A stretch of DNA of 64,000 nucleotides from Haloferax sp046557615. Lineage in GTDB: Archaea > Halobacteriota > Halobacteria > Halobacteriales > Haloferacaceae. The stretch covers positions 1 through 64,000 of the forward strand of contig NZ_JBKIII010000003.1 of NCBI RefSeq assembly GCF_046557615.1, given 5' to 3'. The translations under genes were made by a program, and so were the position numbers. Under the pieces are notes generated by a model. That model was given only the letters and a program-made list of their open reading frames with translations. It ran no database searches and was not told the DNA's origin. Of the stretch, positions 15,130 to 24,137 are shown piece after piece (position 1 is the stretch's first letter; each line of letters opens with the position of its first letter).

Positions 15130-15852
15130 ATGTCCGATGAACCGCCAGGCGACCCAGAACGAGCAGAAGAAGCCAAACTTGGCAGCGAGATCGCCGATCA
15201 CAGCACGGAGATGAGTTCGATATTGGGTGATGCCTATCGCGGAGAATTGGACCGAGAGACGACATGGCGGTCACGCCTCGACCAGACGACTACGTGGGGG
15301 GTAACGGTTGTGGCTGCGATTCTCACGTGGGCGTTTTCCAGTGGCGATAATCCACATTATATCATTCTCGTCGGTATTCTAGTACTCTCTTTCTTCCTGT
15401 TTATTGAAGCACGGCGGTATCGTGACTATGATGTCTATCGCTCACGAGTGCGTCTCTTCCAACAGAACTTGCTTGCAGACGCGCTTGATCCGTCAGTGGG
15501 GGTTGAACATGAGGATTGGCGGAGCAAACTCAGTCGAGATTATCGGACACCGACGCTGAAAGTATCAACATGGGAAGCCACAGCAAACCGTCTTCGACGG
15601 ATTTACCTTCCGCTGCTGGCTGTGTTACTCGTCGCGTGGCTGTTCCGAATTACGGCGTTCGCGCCAAACGAGAGTCTACTGGCGACAGCCACCATCGCCG
15701 TCGTCCCTGGAACTCTCGTCGTAGCTGCCATCGCTCTCTATTACATAGCCGCCATTATAATTGCACTGTGGCCCCGGGAACGGCATGCAAAAGGAGAGTT
15801 TCGTGAAGGCGCTCCAGGGACGTGGAAAGAGGATGAGAACGACAATGGCTGA
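15130..15852 (+). CDS. DUF2270 family membrane protein
   Basis: 240 residues from ATG 15130 (MSDEPPGDPERAEEAK, an acidic start typical of the family). The conserved core is GDAYRGELDRETTWRSRLDQTTTWGVTVVAAILTW, helices 2 at about 75-93, the EARRYRDYDVYRSRVRLFQQN segment, then two further helices near the C-terminus (about 160-180, 190-215). DUF2270 proteins are integral membrane proteins of unknown function. The gene overlaps the next by 8 bp. Confidence 0.85.
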   Translation: MSDEPPGDPERAEEAKLGSEIADHSTEMSSILGDAYRGELDRETTWRSRLDQTTTWGVTVVAAILTWAFSSGDNPHYIILVGILVLSFFLFIEARRYRDYDVYRSRVRLFQQNLLADALDPSVGVEHEDWRSKLSRDYRTPTLKVSTWEATANRLRRIYLPLLAVLLVAWLFRITAFAPNESLLATATIAVVPGTLVVAAIALYYIAAIIIALWPRERHAKGEFREGAPGTWKEDENDNG

Positions 15853-16207
15853 CAACAGAAATCCAGCACCTGACGACCAGAACGGGCCCACCTCGACCCG
15901 CTCAGACGGGAACGAACAGTGGGTTATCCTCAATCCGACGAGCGGAACGGCAGACCACGTCGACGACGCTCGTCAGTCCGCAGATGAACGGAACTATACG
16001 ATCCAGGAAACGACACGCGAAGAACACGCGGTGCAGCTCGCGCAAGACGCTGCTGCGAACGACGTTGATCGACTGGCTGTGGCGGGTGGCGACGGGACGC
16101 TCCACGTATGCCGTGATTGTGGAGACGACATCGAAGACCCCACCGACACGAACACCTGTCCTCACTGCGGCGGAATGCTCGTAAACAGTACTGTCCCGCA
16201 CGATTAG
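15845..16207 (+). CDS. Truncated diacylglycerol-kinase-like domain fused to a zinc ribbon
   Basis: 120 residues from ATG 15845. Residues about 25-85 (WVILNPTSGTADH...DVDRLAVAGGDGTLH) match the N-terminal half of the DAGK/sphingosine-kinase catalytic domain, with N-P-x-S-G and the G-G-D-G-T nucleotide motif. Directly after GGDGTLH, where the kinase continues with an E-V-v-N-G-l segment, it turns into a zinc ribbon, CRDCGDDIEDPTDTNTCPHCGG. The kinase's second half is missing, so lipid kinase activity is unlikely. Either a new fusion or two gene fragments joined in frame. Coupled to DUF2270 by an 8-bp overlap. Confidence 0.7.
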   Translation: MADNRNPAPDDQNGPTSTRSDGNEQWVILNPTSGTADHVDDARQSADERNYTIQETTREEHAVQLAQDAAANDVDRLAVAGGDGTLHVCRDCGDDIEDPTDTNTCPHCGGMLVNSTVPHD

Positions 16208-16477
16208 CGGTGCAATCCGACGAAACCCTCCACACTCTTAGTCGACACCGTGAGCAAACCCCGCTCGGTGGAGATTCGTCCTGACTGGACGAGCTCGACC
16301 CCTGCTCGTCTGTCTGTACAAGGGACAAGATGGGTAGGTAGCACCACTCGGAACCGAATCTCATCACATTCGAATCAGCGAATCCGATGCCGTCGCGGTG
16401 TGGCAAACGATCGACGTCGGCGGGTGAGATGGTACCGCGGCCACGGTCACGTGAGGACCGATGGCGGAAACGATACC

Positions 16478-17518
16478 CTATCGACCGACGGTCGAGTCCG
16501 CTCGCTCCTGGGCAAACAGGTCAAGGACGACCTTCGAGCCGCCGAGTATGACAGGGCCGACGAACAGGCCGATGGCCCCGAACAGAACGATTCCCCCGAA
16601 GATACCCACGACGATGGTCGCGACGTTGATCGCCCCGCTCCGGTTGATGATCGCCGGTCGAAGATAGAGGTCCGAGGCGCTGACCACCGACCCGTAGACG
16701 AAAAACAGTACCGCTGTAGTGGGGCGACCGATCGCGAACAGGTAACCCGAAACCGGAAGCCAGACACCGAATGCCCCAACGAGTGGGAGCAACGTGAGAA
16801 CAAATGTCGCCACGGTCAAGAACACAACCCCGGGCATGCCAACGAGCGCCAATCCGATGCCGAGTAGTACCGCCTGGACCGCCGCGACGGCGACGTTCCC
16901 GATAACTGACGCCCACATGAGGGCGTCGAGTTCCCTAAGAAGTTCTCGTTCCACACGATCAGAGAGCGGGACGATCGACTGCAACCATGTGACGAACTGT
17001 TCACCGTCTCGCAACAACGCAAAGAGTACGAAGACCGTAACGGTGAGTCCGATAAGCACCCCAGGGAGACCGCCGATGACAGTTACCGCGCCGGTTGCGA
17101 GACGCTGCAACCCGCTCGCGATCGGCTCTTGATAGGTCGCGTACAACAGGTCGAAATCGATCACGTAGCCAATGGTTTCGAGTCGGGCCTGAACGATGTC
17201 GAGACTGAGTTCCCCTTCTTGGAGCGCGGTTAGCAGCCCCAGACCCTGCTGAACTGCGACTGTGAGGATATAGGCGATCGGGATGAAGAGGACAACTACC
17301 GAAAGCGAGATGAGGATGAGGGCGGCTGTAGCTGAGCTCGTGTGACGCTCGAGCGTCCGTTGTGCGGGTGCGAGGACGTATGCGAGGACGATTGCGAGCA
17401 GGATATACTGAAGCTGTGTGAAAACGAAAAGGAGGCCGAGAACCCCACCCACGACCGCCAAGATCGACAGTACAACGTGCTCCGAAAACCAATGCTGACG
17501 GTCTCCCTGTTCAGTCAT
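16478..17518 (-). CDS. AI-2E family transporter, second copy
   Basis: 346 residues from ATG 17518 (MTEQGDRQHWFSEHVVLSIL); upstream in-frame starts would add a non-family tail. Eight helices, central soluble segment with LQEGELSLDIVQARLETIGY, then GLPGVLIGLTVTVFVLFALLRDGEQF, 'LMWASVIGNVAVAAVQAVLLGIG' helices, LPLVGAFGVWLPVSGYL and YLRPAIINRSGAINVATIVVGIFGG, the family's final signature (l-R-P-x-i-i-x-x). Closer to the common AI-2E/PerM type than the copy at 12639. Substrate unknown. The gene stands alone. Confidence 0.85.
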   Translation of the reverse strand: MTEQGDRQHWFSEHVVLSILAVVGGVLGLLFVFTQLQYILLAIVLAYVLAPAQRTLERHTSSATAALILISLSVVVLFIPIAYILTVAVQQGLGLLTALQEGELSLDIVQARLETIGYVIDFDLLYATYQEPIASGLQRLATGAVTVIGGLPGVLIGLTVTVFVLFALLRDGEQFVTWLQSIVPLSDRVERELLRELDALMWASVIGNVAVAAVQAVLLGIGLALVGMPGVVFLTVATFVLTLLPLVGAFGVWLPVSGYLFAIGRPTTAVLFFVYGSVVSASDLYLRPAIINRSGAINVATIVVGIFGGIVLFGAIGLFVGPVILGGSKVVLDLFAQERADSTVGR

Positions 17519-17762
17519 ATTCAGTATAGAGATTCCCCTCACCCTTGACTTGTGTGTACAGAATCGGGCCATCCGTCGGTGGTCGTCACCGGCTCCGAGT
17601 ACGGGCACAAAGTGAACGGACACTATAACGCCAGATTACGAACTAGTGACGATCAAGCTGTAGAGCTAGAACCCTCGTGGTACTTCATTCGAATCCTCCG
17701 TGAATCGCACATAACGGCTCTACCAGGGCGCAGATGAGGCTGTGTCAATACCCGGTCTTTTC

Positions 17763-17776
17763 GGCTTTGTTGAAAT
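17763..17776 (+). repeat. Isolated insertion-sequence end
   Basis: GGCTTTGTTGAAAT is nearly the same as GGCTCTGTTGAAA at 30188 and GGCTCTGTTGAAAT at 33410, the latter 52 bp upstream of an IS5-type transposase start. Here no transposase follows; the next sequence is a cut-off TrkA-C domain. Confidence 0.45.
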
Positions 17777-17797
17777 GCTTAGTTCCGACTCGTTCAG

Positions 17798-17995
17798 GCC
17801 GACGCAGCACCGTTCGTGGGTGAGTCACTAGCGACCGTTCGTCGCGATTCTGAGCGCCGGTGGACCGTAGTCGGGCTGGTTCGTGACGGAACAGTCTCCA
17901 CAGACGAACACACCATAATTGAGCCGGGGGATGAGGTGTTCGTCGCCGGCAGCGACGAGGGGATACAGCGGTTCGAGCGAACCGTGCATACTTGA
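17798..17995 (+). pseudogene. TrkA-C domain remnant
   Basis: Frame 17798-17995 encodes about 65 residues ending at TGA: APFVGESLATVRRDSERRWT, VVGLVRDGTVSTD, and TIIEPGDEVFVAGSDEG, the RCK-C/TrkA-C pattern 's-x-x-v-G-k-t-L-x-e-l' ... 'i-x-x-G-D-x-l-x-v-x-G'. It has no start codon in frame (TAG at 17780) and no NAD-binding part, and begins just after an IS-like end. This is the C-terminus of a potassium-uptake regulator or antiporter subunit left after a truncation. Confidence 0.65.
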
Positions 17996-18119
17996 GAATC
18001 GAACCAAATCGACTGACACTCTGCTCTGCTCTCGATATGTCGGTTGTGTCTTAGTTTTGTGTTTGCTGCCCGAGGGTGACGGATACTGGTAGTGACTGGT
18101 TACTGAACTCAGGATACAC

Positions 18120-19373
18120 CTACAGTAGCACGCTGAAGAGGAGAAAGGAGCCGACGACCGAGAGCGAGGGTGCCAGGATCCAGAGGATGACGATTCGGCG
18201 TGTGGCGGCCGGGTCGAATAAGCTCTCTGCGCTGAGCTCGTCGATGTGTTCCTCCCCGATCGGGGGAACCGGTCTGTCTCTGTCCCGTCGCCCCGTCCGC
18301 TCGCCAGCCGTACTGCTCGCCAGCTCGCCGATGGTCGGGCTCGTCGGTCTGTCATCCGCCCCCGTAGACGCCGCGAGTGCACCCGTGGTGAGGCCCGCAG
18401 CCAACTCACGCTCGGTACGTCGGGTGGCGATCTCCGCGAGCGTGGCGGCGCGACTCGCTCGTCCCCAACCGAGTCCGATGATACAGCAGGTCGTGCTCAC
18501 CGCGAGACTCGCCGGAATACCGAGATACGAGAGGACGGTGATGATGGTCGCCCCGATGCTCGAGACGACGAGTGCGGCCAGGATGGGCAGGTCGGTGATC
18601 CCATCACTGACCGTCGCAAGCGTCCGCCGGGCGATCGTGAATCCACCGAGGCCGATGGCGGCGACGGCGAGCACGATGCCTTGCTCTATCGAGATGGACC
18701 CGTTGCCAACGAGCGGCGCGACCGCATTCGCGGCGTTCGACGCCCCTGCACTGAACCCCATGTAACACGCGATTGCAATGACCAGAAACGAGCCGAAGAG
18801 GTCCCGGGGGGCTGCGTTCGTATTGAGGCGGAGGCGCGGAACGTTGCCCGAGCGATCGAGCTGGACGAGGTGCCGCTCGAAGCGCGTGAACGACATATGG
18901 GCCTCTAACTGGGGGTACAGATATCGGCCGACGATGGCACCAGTCACGAATCCGAGGAGTGGCGCAACGATCCACGCGGAGACGATCGTGAACATCAACG
19001 CCTCGTTGAGCGAGTTCGTTGCCAGACCGAGCCCGACGATTGCACCCACGGCAGTCATCGACGTCGAGGCGGGAACCCCGTAGAGATTCGAGAGCAAGAG
19101 TGCCAGACCGGTGAAGAACAGAACACCGACAGTCGCTATTGGTGAGAACTGCACCGCCGGAACGATGCCGTCGCTCATGGTGGCGATGACGTTCCGACCG
19201 ACCGTCCACGCACCCAGAAACGCGAAGAGCGTGAACAGGGTTGCGGCAGTGGCCTTTCTGACGAGGCGACTCCCGACGGCCGGTCCGAACGCGACACCGG
19301 TCGACGACCCACCAATGTTAAACCCGACAAAGGCAGCCACGAGCAACCCCACGACAACGAGTGTAGGTACCAT
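18120..19373 (-). CDS. PiT-family inorganic phosphate transporter
   Basis: 417 residues from ATG 19373 (TTG at 19379 is a less likely start). About ten helices. The two PiT half-signatures are GFNIGGSSTGVAFGPAVGSR near the start (degenerate, lacking the usual N-D) and GFSAGASNAANAVAPLVG in the second half (G-A-x-N-x-A-N-A-v-a-P). A hydrophilic loop of about 80 residues, rich in Ser/Thr and Arg, precedes the last helix. It imports phosphate with a cation. No PhoU-like gene is adjacent. The degenerate first repeat is worth noting but occurs in haloarchaeal members. Confidence 0.85.
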   Translation of the reverse strand: MVPTLVVVGLLVAAFVGFNIGGSSTGVAFGPAVGSRLVRKATAATLFTLFAFLGAWTVGRNVIATMSDGIVPAVQFSPIATVGVLFFTGLALLLSNLYGVPASTSMTAVGAIVGLGLATNSLNEALMFTIVSAWIVAPLLGFVTGAIVGRYLYPQLEAHMSFTRFERHLVQLDRSGNVPRLRLNTNAAPRDLFGSFLVIAIACYMGFSAGASNAANAVAPLVGNGSISIEQGIVLAVAAIGLGGFTIARRTLATVSDGITDLPILAALVVSSIGATIITVLSYLGIPASLAVSTTCCIIGLGWGRASRAATLAEIATRRTERELAAGLTTGALAASTGADDRPTSPTIGELASSTAGERTGRRDRDRPVPPIGEEHIDELSAESLFDPAATRRIVILWILAPSLSVVGSFLLFSVLL

Positions 19374-19741
19374 ATTCAAGCGGTCCTTGTTCCAATAGTT
19401 CGGCCCGGAGACGTAATTCCGTGTCCCTCCTAGATGGTCGATGGACGTCGATGTATTCGACCCGGTTCGTAACTCCCCATGAACGGATTCCGGAGTGCAT
19501 TCTCATATCCCTGATCACCGATCAGACCGGCGACTCCACCTCTCGGCCGATAATCGTCAGGAAGCTCGCTCTCTCGCCGTCCTCTATACGAAGCGATAGC
19601 CATCCACTTCGAGGACCATCATGGATGGGTGCCCCAATTAGTCTCACAATGCTGTGGCGGCCGCCCGTATCTTCCTGCCTGGGCGAGTGTAGTCGAATCG
19701 TGGCCGAAGAGCAAAGTGGGCAAGCGACGTATCTCTACTCT
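19374..19741. other. Divergent region before the aconitase gene
   Basis: 368 bp. An open frame runs through it into the aconitase gene, but the translation up to position 19741 has no aconitase-like sequence and a poor codon bias. It should hold the promoters for the divergent phosphate transporter and aconitase; no palindrome stands out. Confidence 0.4.
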
Positions 19742-21676
19742 ATGCCAGGGACTGTCACGGAGAAACTCATCGAAGACCACCTCGTCGAGGGTCGGTTGGA
19801 GCCGGGTGAAGAAATCGCACTGGACATCGATCAGACGTTGACCCAGGACGCCACGGGGACGATGGTCATGCTCGAACTCGAAGCCATGGGGGTCGATCAC
19901 CTCGAAACCGAGCTCTCCGCCCAGTACGTGGACCACAACCTCATCCAAGAGGACAACAAGAACCCCGACGACCACCTGTTCTTGCGAAGTGCCTGCCAGA
20001 AGTGGGGGATCTGGTTCTCGCCCGCCGGCAACGGCGTCTCCCACCCCGTCCACCAGGAGCGGTTCGGCGTCCCGGGGAAGACGTTGCTCGGCTCGGACTC
20101 GCACACACCGGCCGCGGGTGCGATGGGCATGTTGGCTATCGGGGCCGGCGGTCTCGACGTCGCGATGGCGATGGCAGGCGAGCCCTACCACGTGGACATG
20201 CCGGAGGTGTGGGGCGTCGAGCTGCGGGGCGAACTCCCCGAGTGGTGCAGCGCGAAGGACGTCATCCTCGAGATGTTGCGACGCCACGACGTCGACGGCG
20301 GCGTCGGGCGCGTTATCGAATACCACGGCCCTGGGCTGGACTCGCTGACCGCGATGGATCGCCACGTCATCGCCAACATGGGTACCGAACTGGGTGCCAC
20401 GAGTACCGTGTTCCCGGCCGACGACGCCGTCGAGCGGTTCCTCGCCCAGCAACACCGTGCGGATGAGTTCAAACCGCTCCACGCCGCCGACGACGTCGAG
20501 TACCACGTGACGGAGACGATTCGACTCGACGAGATCGAGCCCATGATCGCCAAGCCATCTAGTCCGGGCAACGTCGTTCCGGTGGCGGACGTGCAGGGCG
20601 AGGAGATCTACCAGGCCTACATCGGCTCCAGCGCGAACCCGGGGCTCCGGGACTTCGCGGTTCCGGCGATGATCGTCGATGGACAGCGAGTCCCACCCGA
20701 GATCAGCTTCGACGTGAACCCCACCTCCCGGCAGATACTCCAGAACCTGACCGAGATGGGATATCTCGGCAAGCTGTACGCGAGCGGTGCCCGCGTTCAT
20801 CAGGCCGGATGCAACGGCTGTATCGGGATGGGGCAGGCACCTGCCTCTGGCCGGAACAGCCTTCGAACGGTCCCGCGGAACTTCCCCGGACGTACCGGTA
20901 CCCGCGAGGACAGCGTGTTCCTGTGCAGCCCCGAAACCGCGGCCGCCGGTGCACTCACGGGTGAGATTACGGACCCACGGACCCTCGAGGAGACGCACGG
21001 CATTGCGTATCCAGCGTGGACCGAACCACAGGAGATCATCGTCGACGAGTCGGCACTCAGTGCACCGCCGGAGACCCCCCGTGGTGAGCTGGAGAAAGGA
21101 CCTAACGTGAAGTCCTTACCAGAGTTCGAGCGCGTGCCGACCGCGATCACCGGCCCGGTGTTGATGAAGGTCGGCGACGACATCTCGACCGACGAGATCA
21201 TGCCCGCTGGCTCGGAGGTGCTCCCGTACCGGTCGAACATTCCGAAGATCAGCGAGTGGGTGTTCGACCAGATCGAGCAGGGATTCTACAAGCGAGCCCA
21301 GGAGCAGGGAGCACCGTGGCTGGTCGTCGGCGGATCGAACTACGGGCAGGGGAGCTCACGCGAACACGCGGCGCTGGCACCGTACTACCTGGGGATGCGG
21401 GCGGCACTGGCGGTTAGCTATGCGCGCATCCACTGGCAAAACCTCGTGAACTTCGGCATCGTGCCGTTCGAGTTCGCCGACCGGAGCGACTACGACGCCA
21501 TCGACCAAGGCGACACCCTCGAACTGCCGGCCGTTCGCGAGGAGATACAGAACGGCCGCAAGGTCACCGTGCGCAACGCCACGCAGGATACGACGTTCTC
21601 GGTCGAGCACAGATTGAACCCGCGACAGGTCGAGATCGTGCTGCAAGGCGGTTTAATCGAGGACTACAAGAACTAA
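19742..21676 (+). CDS. acn: Aconitate hydratase
   Basis: 644 residues from ATG 19742 (MPGTVTEKLIEDHLVEG, the usual start; upstream extension rejected). It isomerises citrate to isocitrate in the TCA cycle. Marks: GSDSHTPAAGAMGMLAIGAG (substrate loop), AGCNGCIGMGQAPASG and FLCSPETAAAGALTG with the cysteines for the 4Fe-4S cluster, then the swivel domain at about 480-644 with VGDDISTDEIMPAG and VVGGSNYGQGSSREHAALAP (substrate-binding S-S-R). The length is that of the mitochondrial-like short type. A single gene with no TCA partner beside it. Confidence 0.9.
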   Translation: MPGTVTEKLIEDHLVEGRLEPGEEIALDIDQTLTQDATGTMVMLELEAMGVDHLETELSAQYVDHNLIQEDNKNPDDHLFLRSACQKWGIWFSPAGNGVSHPVHQERFGVPGKTLLGSDSHTPAAGAMGMLAIGAGGLDVAMAMAGEPYHVDMPEVWGVELRGELPEWCSAKDVILEMLRRHDVDGGVGRVIEYHGPGLDSLTAMDRHVIANMGTELGATSTVFPADDAVERFLAQQHRADEFKPLHAADDVEYHVTETIRLDEIEPMIAKPSSPGNVVPVADVQGEEIYQAYIGSSANPGLRDFAVPAMIVDGQRVPPEISFDVNPTSRQILQNLTEMGYLGKLYASGARVHQAGCNGCIGMGQAPASGRNSLRTVPRNFPGRTGTREDSVFLCSPETAAAGALTGEITDPRTLEETHGIAYPAWTEPQEIIVDESALSAPPETPRGELEKGPNVKSLPEFERVPTAITGPVLMKVGDDISTDEIMPAGSEVLPYRSNIPKISEWVFDQIEQGFYKRAQEQGAPWLVVGGSNYGQGSSREHAALAPYYLGMRAALAVSYARIHWQNLVNFGIVPFEFADRSDYDAIDQGDTLELPAVREEIQNGRKVTVRNATQDTTFSVEHRLNPRQVEIVLQGGLIEDYKN

Positions 21677-21709
21677 ACCAGAGCAATGGCGACCAGTCTG
21701 AGTGTCGCT

Positions 21710-21883
21710 TCAATTGTAGTCTTGCGAGTCCTCTTCGAGTTCGACTGGGTAGAGCTTTCGTAGCTCGAGTCTTGTGTCGCCAGTCGTGAACTGCCAGTCG
21801 ACGAGTCGGTCTGCTACGTTGTGGTGAGTCTGCCACGCAGCGACATTCGAGGCGATCTCACCGACGTGCGTCCACACAGTTAT
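21710..21883 (-). pseudogene. Protein C-terminal fragment, possibly from a transposase
   Basis: The last 57 residues of a minus-strand frame are protein-like: ITVWTHVGEIASNVAAWQTH, HNVADRLVDWQFTTGDTRLE, LRKLYPVELEEDSQDYN. Codons before this lose protein character and another frame takes over. The pattern of 'W-x-x-x-H-N...v-x-W-q-F-T-T-x-d-a-r-x-k-L-x-x-L-Y-P' resembles the end of some IS630-type transposases, but I cannot confirm that. It lies downstream of aconitase, convergent with it. Confidence 0.35.
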
Positions 21884-21896
21884 CCGAATCGAGCGC

Positions 21897-22013
21897 CTAT
21901 TTCGGAGGGTGCCAGATGACAAACGCAGCCGAAACGAGAACCCAGAGGACGAACAGCGACAACAGCCAGACCGGAAGCGGGAGGAGGTACGTGACCGCGC
22001 TCGTGAAGACCAA
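21897..22013 (-). other. Possible 38-residue single-helix ORF (TTG start)
   Basis: The frame from TTG 22013 to TAG 21897 reads VFTSAVTYLLPLPVWLLSLF followed by VLWVLVSAAFVIWHPPK, a strongly hydrophobic span. The TTG start and very short length make it doubtful; it may instead be the C-terminal piece of a lost membrane gene. It is divergent from the DUF5789 gene, with 3 bp between the starts. Confidence 0.25.
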
Positions 22014-22016
22014 GCG

Positions 22017-22241
22017 ATGAGCGGCGATCCTGGTGGAAGGCTTGGTGACCTCGATGAGGCACTCAAAGCCCACAACTATCCAACCTCGACAAACGAACTC
22101 GTCGAAGCCTATGGCGACTACGAGATAGAAACGCAGGACGGAACGGAATCCGTCGAAGAAGTGTTTGCATCAACCGAAGATCAAACGTACGACTCCGCCG
22201 ATGATGTTCGAAGTCGATTACTGGGATTGATACATCGCTAA
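22017..22241 (+). CDS. DUF5789 family protein, second of three
   Basis: 74 residues from ATG 22017; the frame is open further upstream (to 21909) but the added part is a low-complexity Arg/Glu/Gln sequence. The family pattern: LDEALKAHNYPTSTNELVEA, YGDYEIETQDGTESVEEVFA, YDSADDVRSRLLGLIHR. Same arrangement as the copies at 7267 and 30547. Unknown function. It precedes the Na+/H+ antiporter gene by 76 bp. Confidence 0.75.
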   Translation: MSGDPGGRLGDLDEALKAHNYPTSTNELVEAYGDYEIETQDGTESVEEVFASTEDQTYDSADDVRSRLLGLIHR

Positions 22242-22317
22242 CCCTAGAGTCTCGGTGCCACTATGCCCCGTCTCCCCTCTGCCCACGCTTAATTACTTTC
22301 CACTCGTCTGACTGGAT

Positions 22318-24039
22318 ATGGTCTCTGGCGTCGAGACATTACTGCTCGAGGTGCTGCCCGTGTTCATCATCGCGGCAGCCGTCGGAATCTTCGTCGCCAA
22401 GGTCTGGGAGCTTCCCTACACTATTGCACTCTTGTTGGCCGGACTTGCCGTCTCGATACTGGGGGTGGTTACTGACCTGGTCACCATCGACATTCGTCTC
22501 TCTCACGACATTATCTTCCTCGTTCTGCTCCCGCCACTCCTCTTCGAGGGAGCGGCGACCACGGATCTGGCGCAGTTCAGGCGCCACTTCGGTCCCATTC
22601 TCGTACTGTCGACCGTTGGCCTGCTCATCTCGATTGGTATTCTGGGCGTTCTCGGCCAGTACGCGTTCGGCTATCCGCTACTGGTGTCGCTTCTCTTCGC
22701 CGCAACGGTACTCCCGACAGATCCCGTTTCGGTGCTCGCACTGTTCGACGAACTCGGGGTCCCGGACCGCCTCGCCGTCGTCGTCGAGGGCGAGAGTCTG
22801 CTGAACGACGGCGTCGGTGTCGTCGTCTTCACCGCGCTCCTCGCACTCGTCGCGGACGGTGCAACGGCGACCGACCTCCTCTCGATTACCGGGCTGGGGA
22901 CGCTCACCCTGGAGATGGTGTTCGTGAGTCTCGGTGGTGCGCTGGTCGGATACGTGTCCGGCTATGCGGTCTACAGTGTGATGCGAAACCTGGACGAGCA
23001 CATGACCGAGGTCGTTCTCACGCTCATCCTCGTCTACGGCTCGTTCCTCATCGCTGAACACTACTTACACGTCTCGGGCGTCATCGCCACCGTGGTCGCG
23101 GGACTGCTCATCGGAAACCGCGGGGCTGACGAAGCGATGAGCCCCCAGACGAAGATTTCGATATTCACCAGCCTCGCGACGATGGCGTTTCTCGTGAACA
23201 CGTTCATCTTCGTGATGATCGGCGTCACCACACCGGTCGATCAACTCGTCACGTACGCAAACCTCATTCTGCTGGCCATTCCACTGGTGCTGCTCGTGCG
23301 CGCACTCGCCGTCTACCCAGTTACCGCCCTGACGAACCGTCTCTCGACGTCTTCGATTTCGACCGAGTATCAGCACGTCATCGTCTGGGGCGGACTCCAT
23401 GGGTCGATTCCCATCGCGCTGGTCCTCGGTCTCCGTCCGGACCTGTATCCCTCACTGCCGGTTGCGGAACTCCGTGCGATGGTCTTCGGTGTGGCAGCGT
23501 TCTCGCTGATCGTTCAGGGGCTGACGATGCCGACGCTTCTCGATCGACTCGGCGTCGTCACTCGCTCCGAAGCCGAGGAGGTGTACGAACTCCTGCTTGG
23601 ACGCGTACGAGCCGTGGACGCTGCACTCGCTGCCGTCGAGAGGCTCCACGGGAACGGTGAGATTCCAGCGGAGATGTACGAGGCGTTCACGACGGAGTAC
23701 GAACGTGAGAAGAGGCAGCTTCGAACAGTCATCCCGGCTCTTCTCGCTGCGTACCCGGAGGTGGGGCGCGAGGAACTCATGATGGGCGAGCGACGCGTCT
23801 TGCAGGCGGAGAAAAGTGCCGTGCTCGACGCGATTCGAACCGGTGTCGTCAGCGACGACGTCGGTGAGCGTCTCCTGGAGGAGACGAACCTCAAGCTCGA
23901 TCGAGTCGAGGCGGGCGAGTCCACTGTGATCGACGGGAGGGAGGGGTACGACGAGGTCTGGCGCGAGCGCGTCCGGGAGTTAGGGCTCGCGGTAGACGAG
24001 CCCGACGGAGATGCAGACGAAGCGGCTAGAGAAGAATAA
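22318..24039 (+). CDS. CPA1-family Na+/H+ antiporter (NhaP-type)
   Basis: 573 residues. Twelve to thirteen helices in the first about 410 residues, with the CPA1 marks LLPPLLFEGAATTDLAQFRR, AATVLPTDPVSVLALFDELGVP (the T-D-P of the ion site), VVEGESLLNDGVGVVVF (the N-D pair) and VWGGLHGSIPIALVLGL. The C-terminal 160 residues are hydrophilic and helical, with GREGYDEVWRERVRELGLAV near the end, typical of the cytoplasmic regulatory tail. It exchanges internal Na+ for H+ across the cytoplasmic membrane, a core need in a salt-in organism. Single gene. Confidence 0.85.
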   Translation: MVSGVETLLLEVLPVFIIAAAVGIFVAKVWELPYTIALLLAGLAVSILGVVTDLVTIDIRLSHDIIFLVLLPPLLFEGAATTDLAQFRRHFGPILVLSTVGLLISIGILGVLGQYAFGYPLLVSLLFAATVLPTDPVSVLALFDELGVPDRLAVVVEGESLLNDGVGVVVFTALLALVADGATATDLLSITGLGTLTLEMVFVSLGGALVGYVSGYAVYSVMRNLDEHMTEVVLTLILVYGSFLIAEHYLHVSGVIATVVAGLLIGNRGADEAMSPQTKISIFTSLATMAFLVNTFIFVMIGVTTPVDQLVTYANLILLAIPLVLLVRALAVYPVTALTNRLSTSSISTEYQHVIVWGGLHGSIPIALVLGLRPDLYPSLPVAELRAMVFGVAAFSLIVQGLTMPTLLDRLGVVTRSEAEEVYELLLGRVRAVDAALAAVERLHGNGEIPAEMYEAFTTEYEREKRQLRTVIPALLAAYPEVGREELMMGERRVLQAEKSAVLDAIRTGVVSDDVGERLLEETNLKLDRVEAGESTVIDGREGYDEVWRERVRELGLAVDEPDGDADEAAREE

Positions 24040-24137
24040 CGGTCGCTCGTCGTCTGCCCGAATGCGCTCGATAGACCCCTTGTGTCACTCACCAATCGAC
24101 TCACGACTGTCGGCATCGGGTCGGTGATCTACTCCGG

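Noticed and set aside
19619..20998. 459-codon minus-strand frame opposite aconitase
   Set aside because: Fully antisense to a clear aconitase; composition is His- and Arg-rich without family marks.
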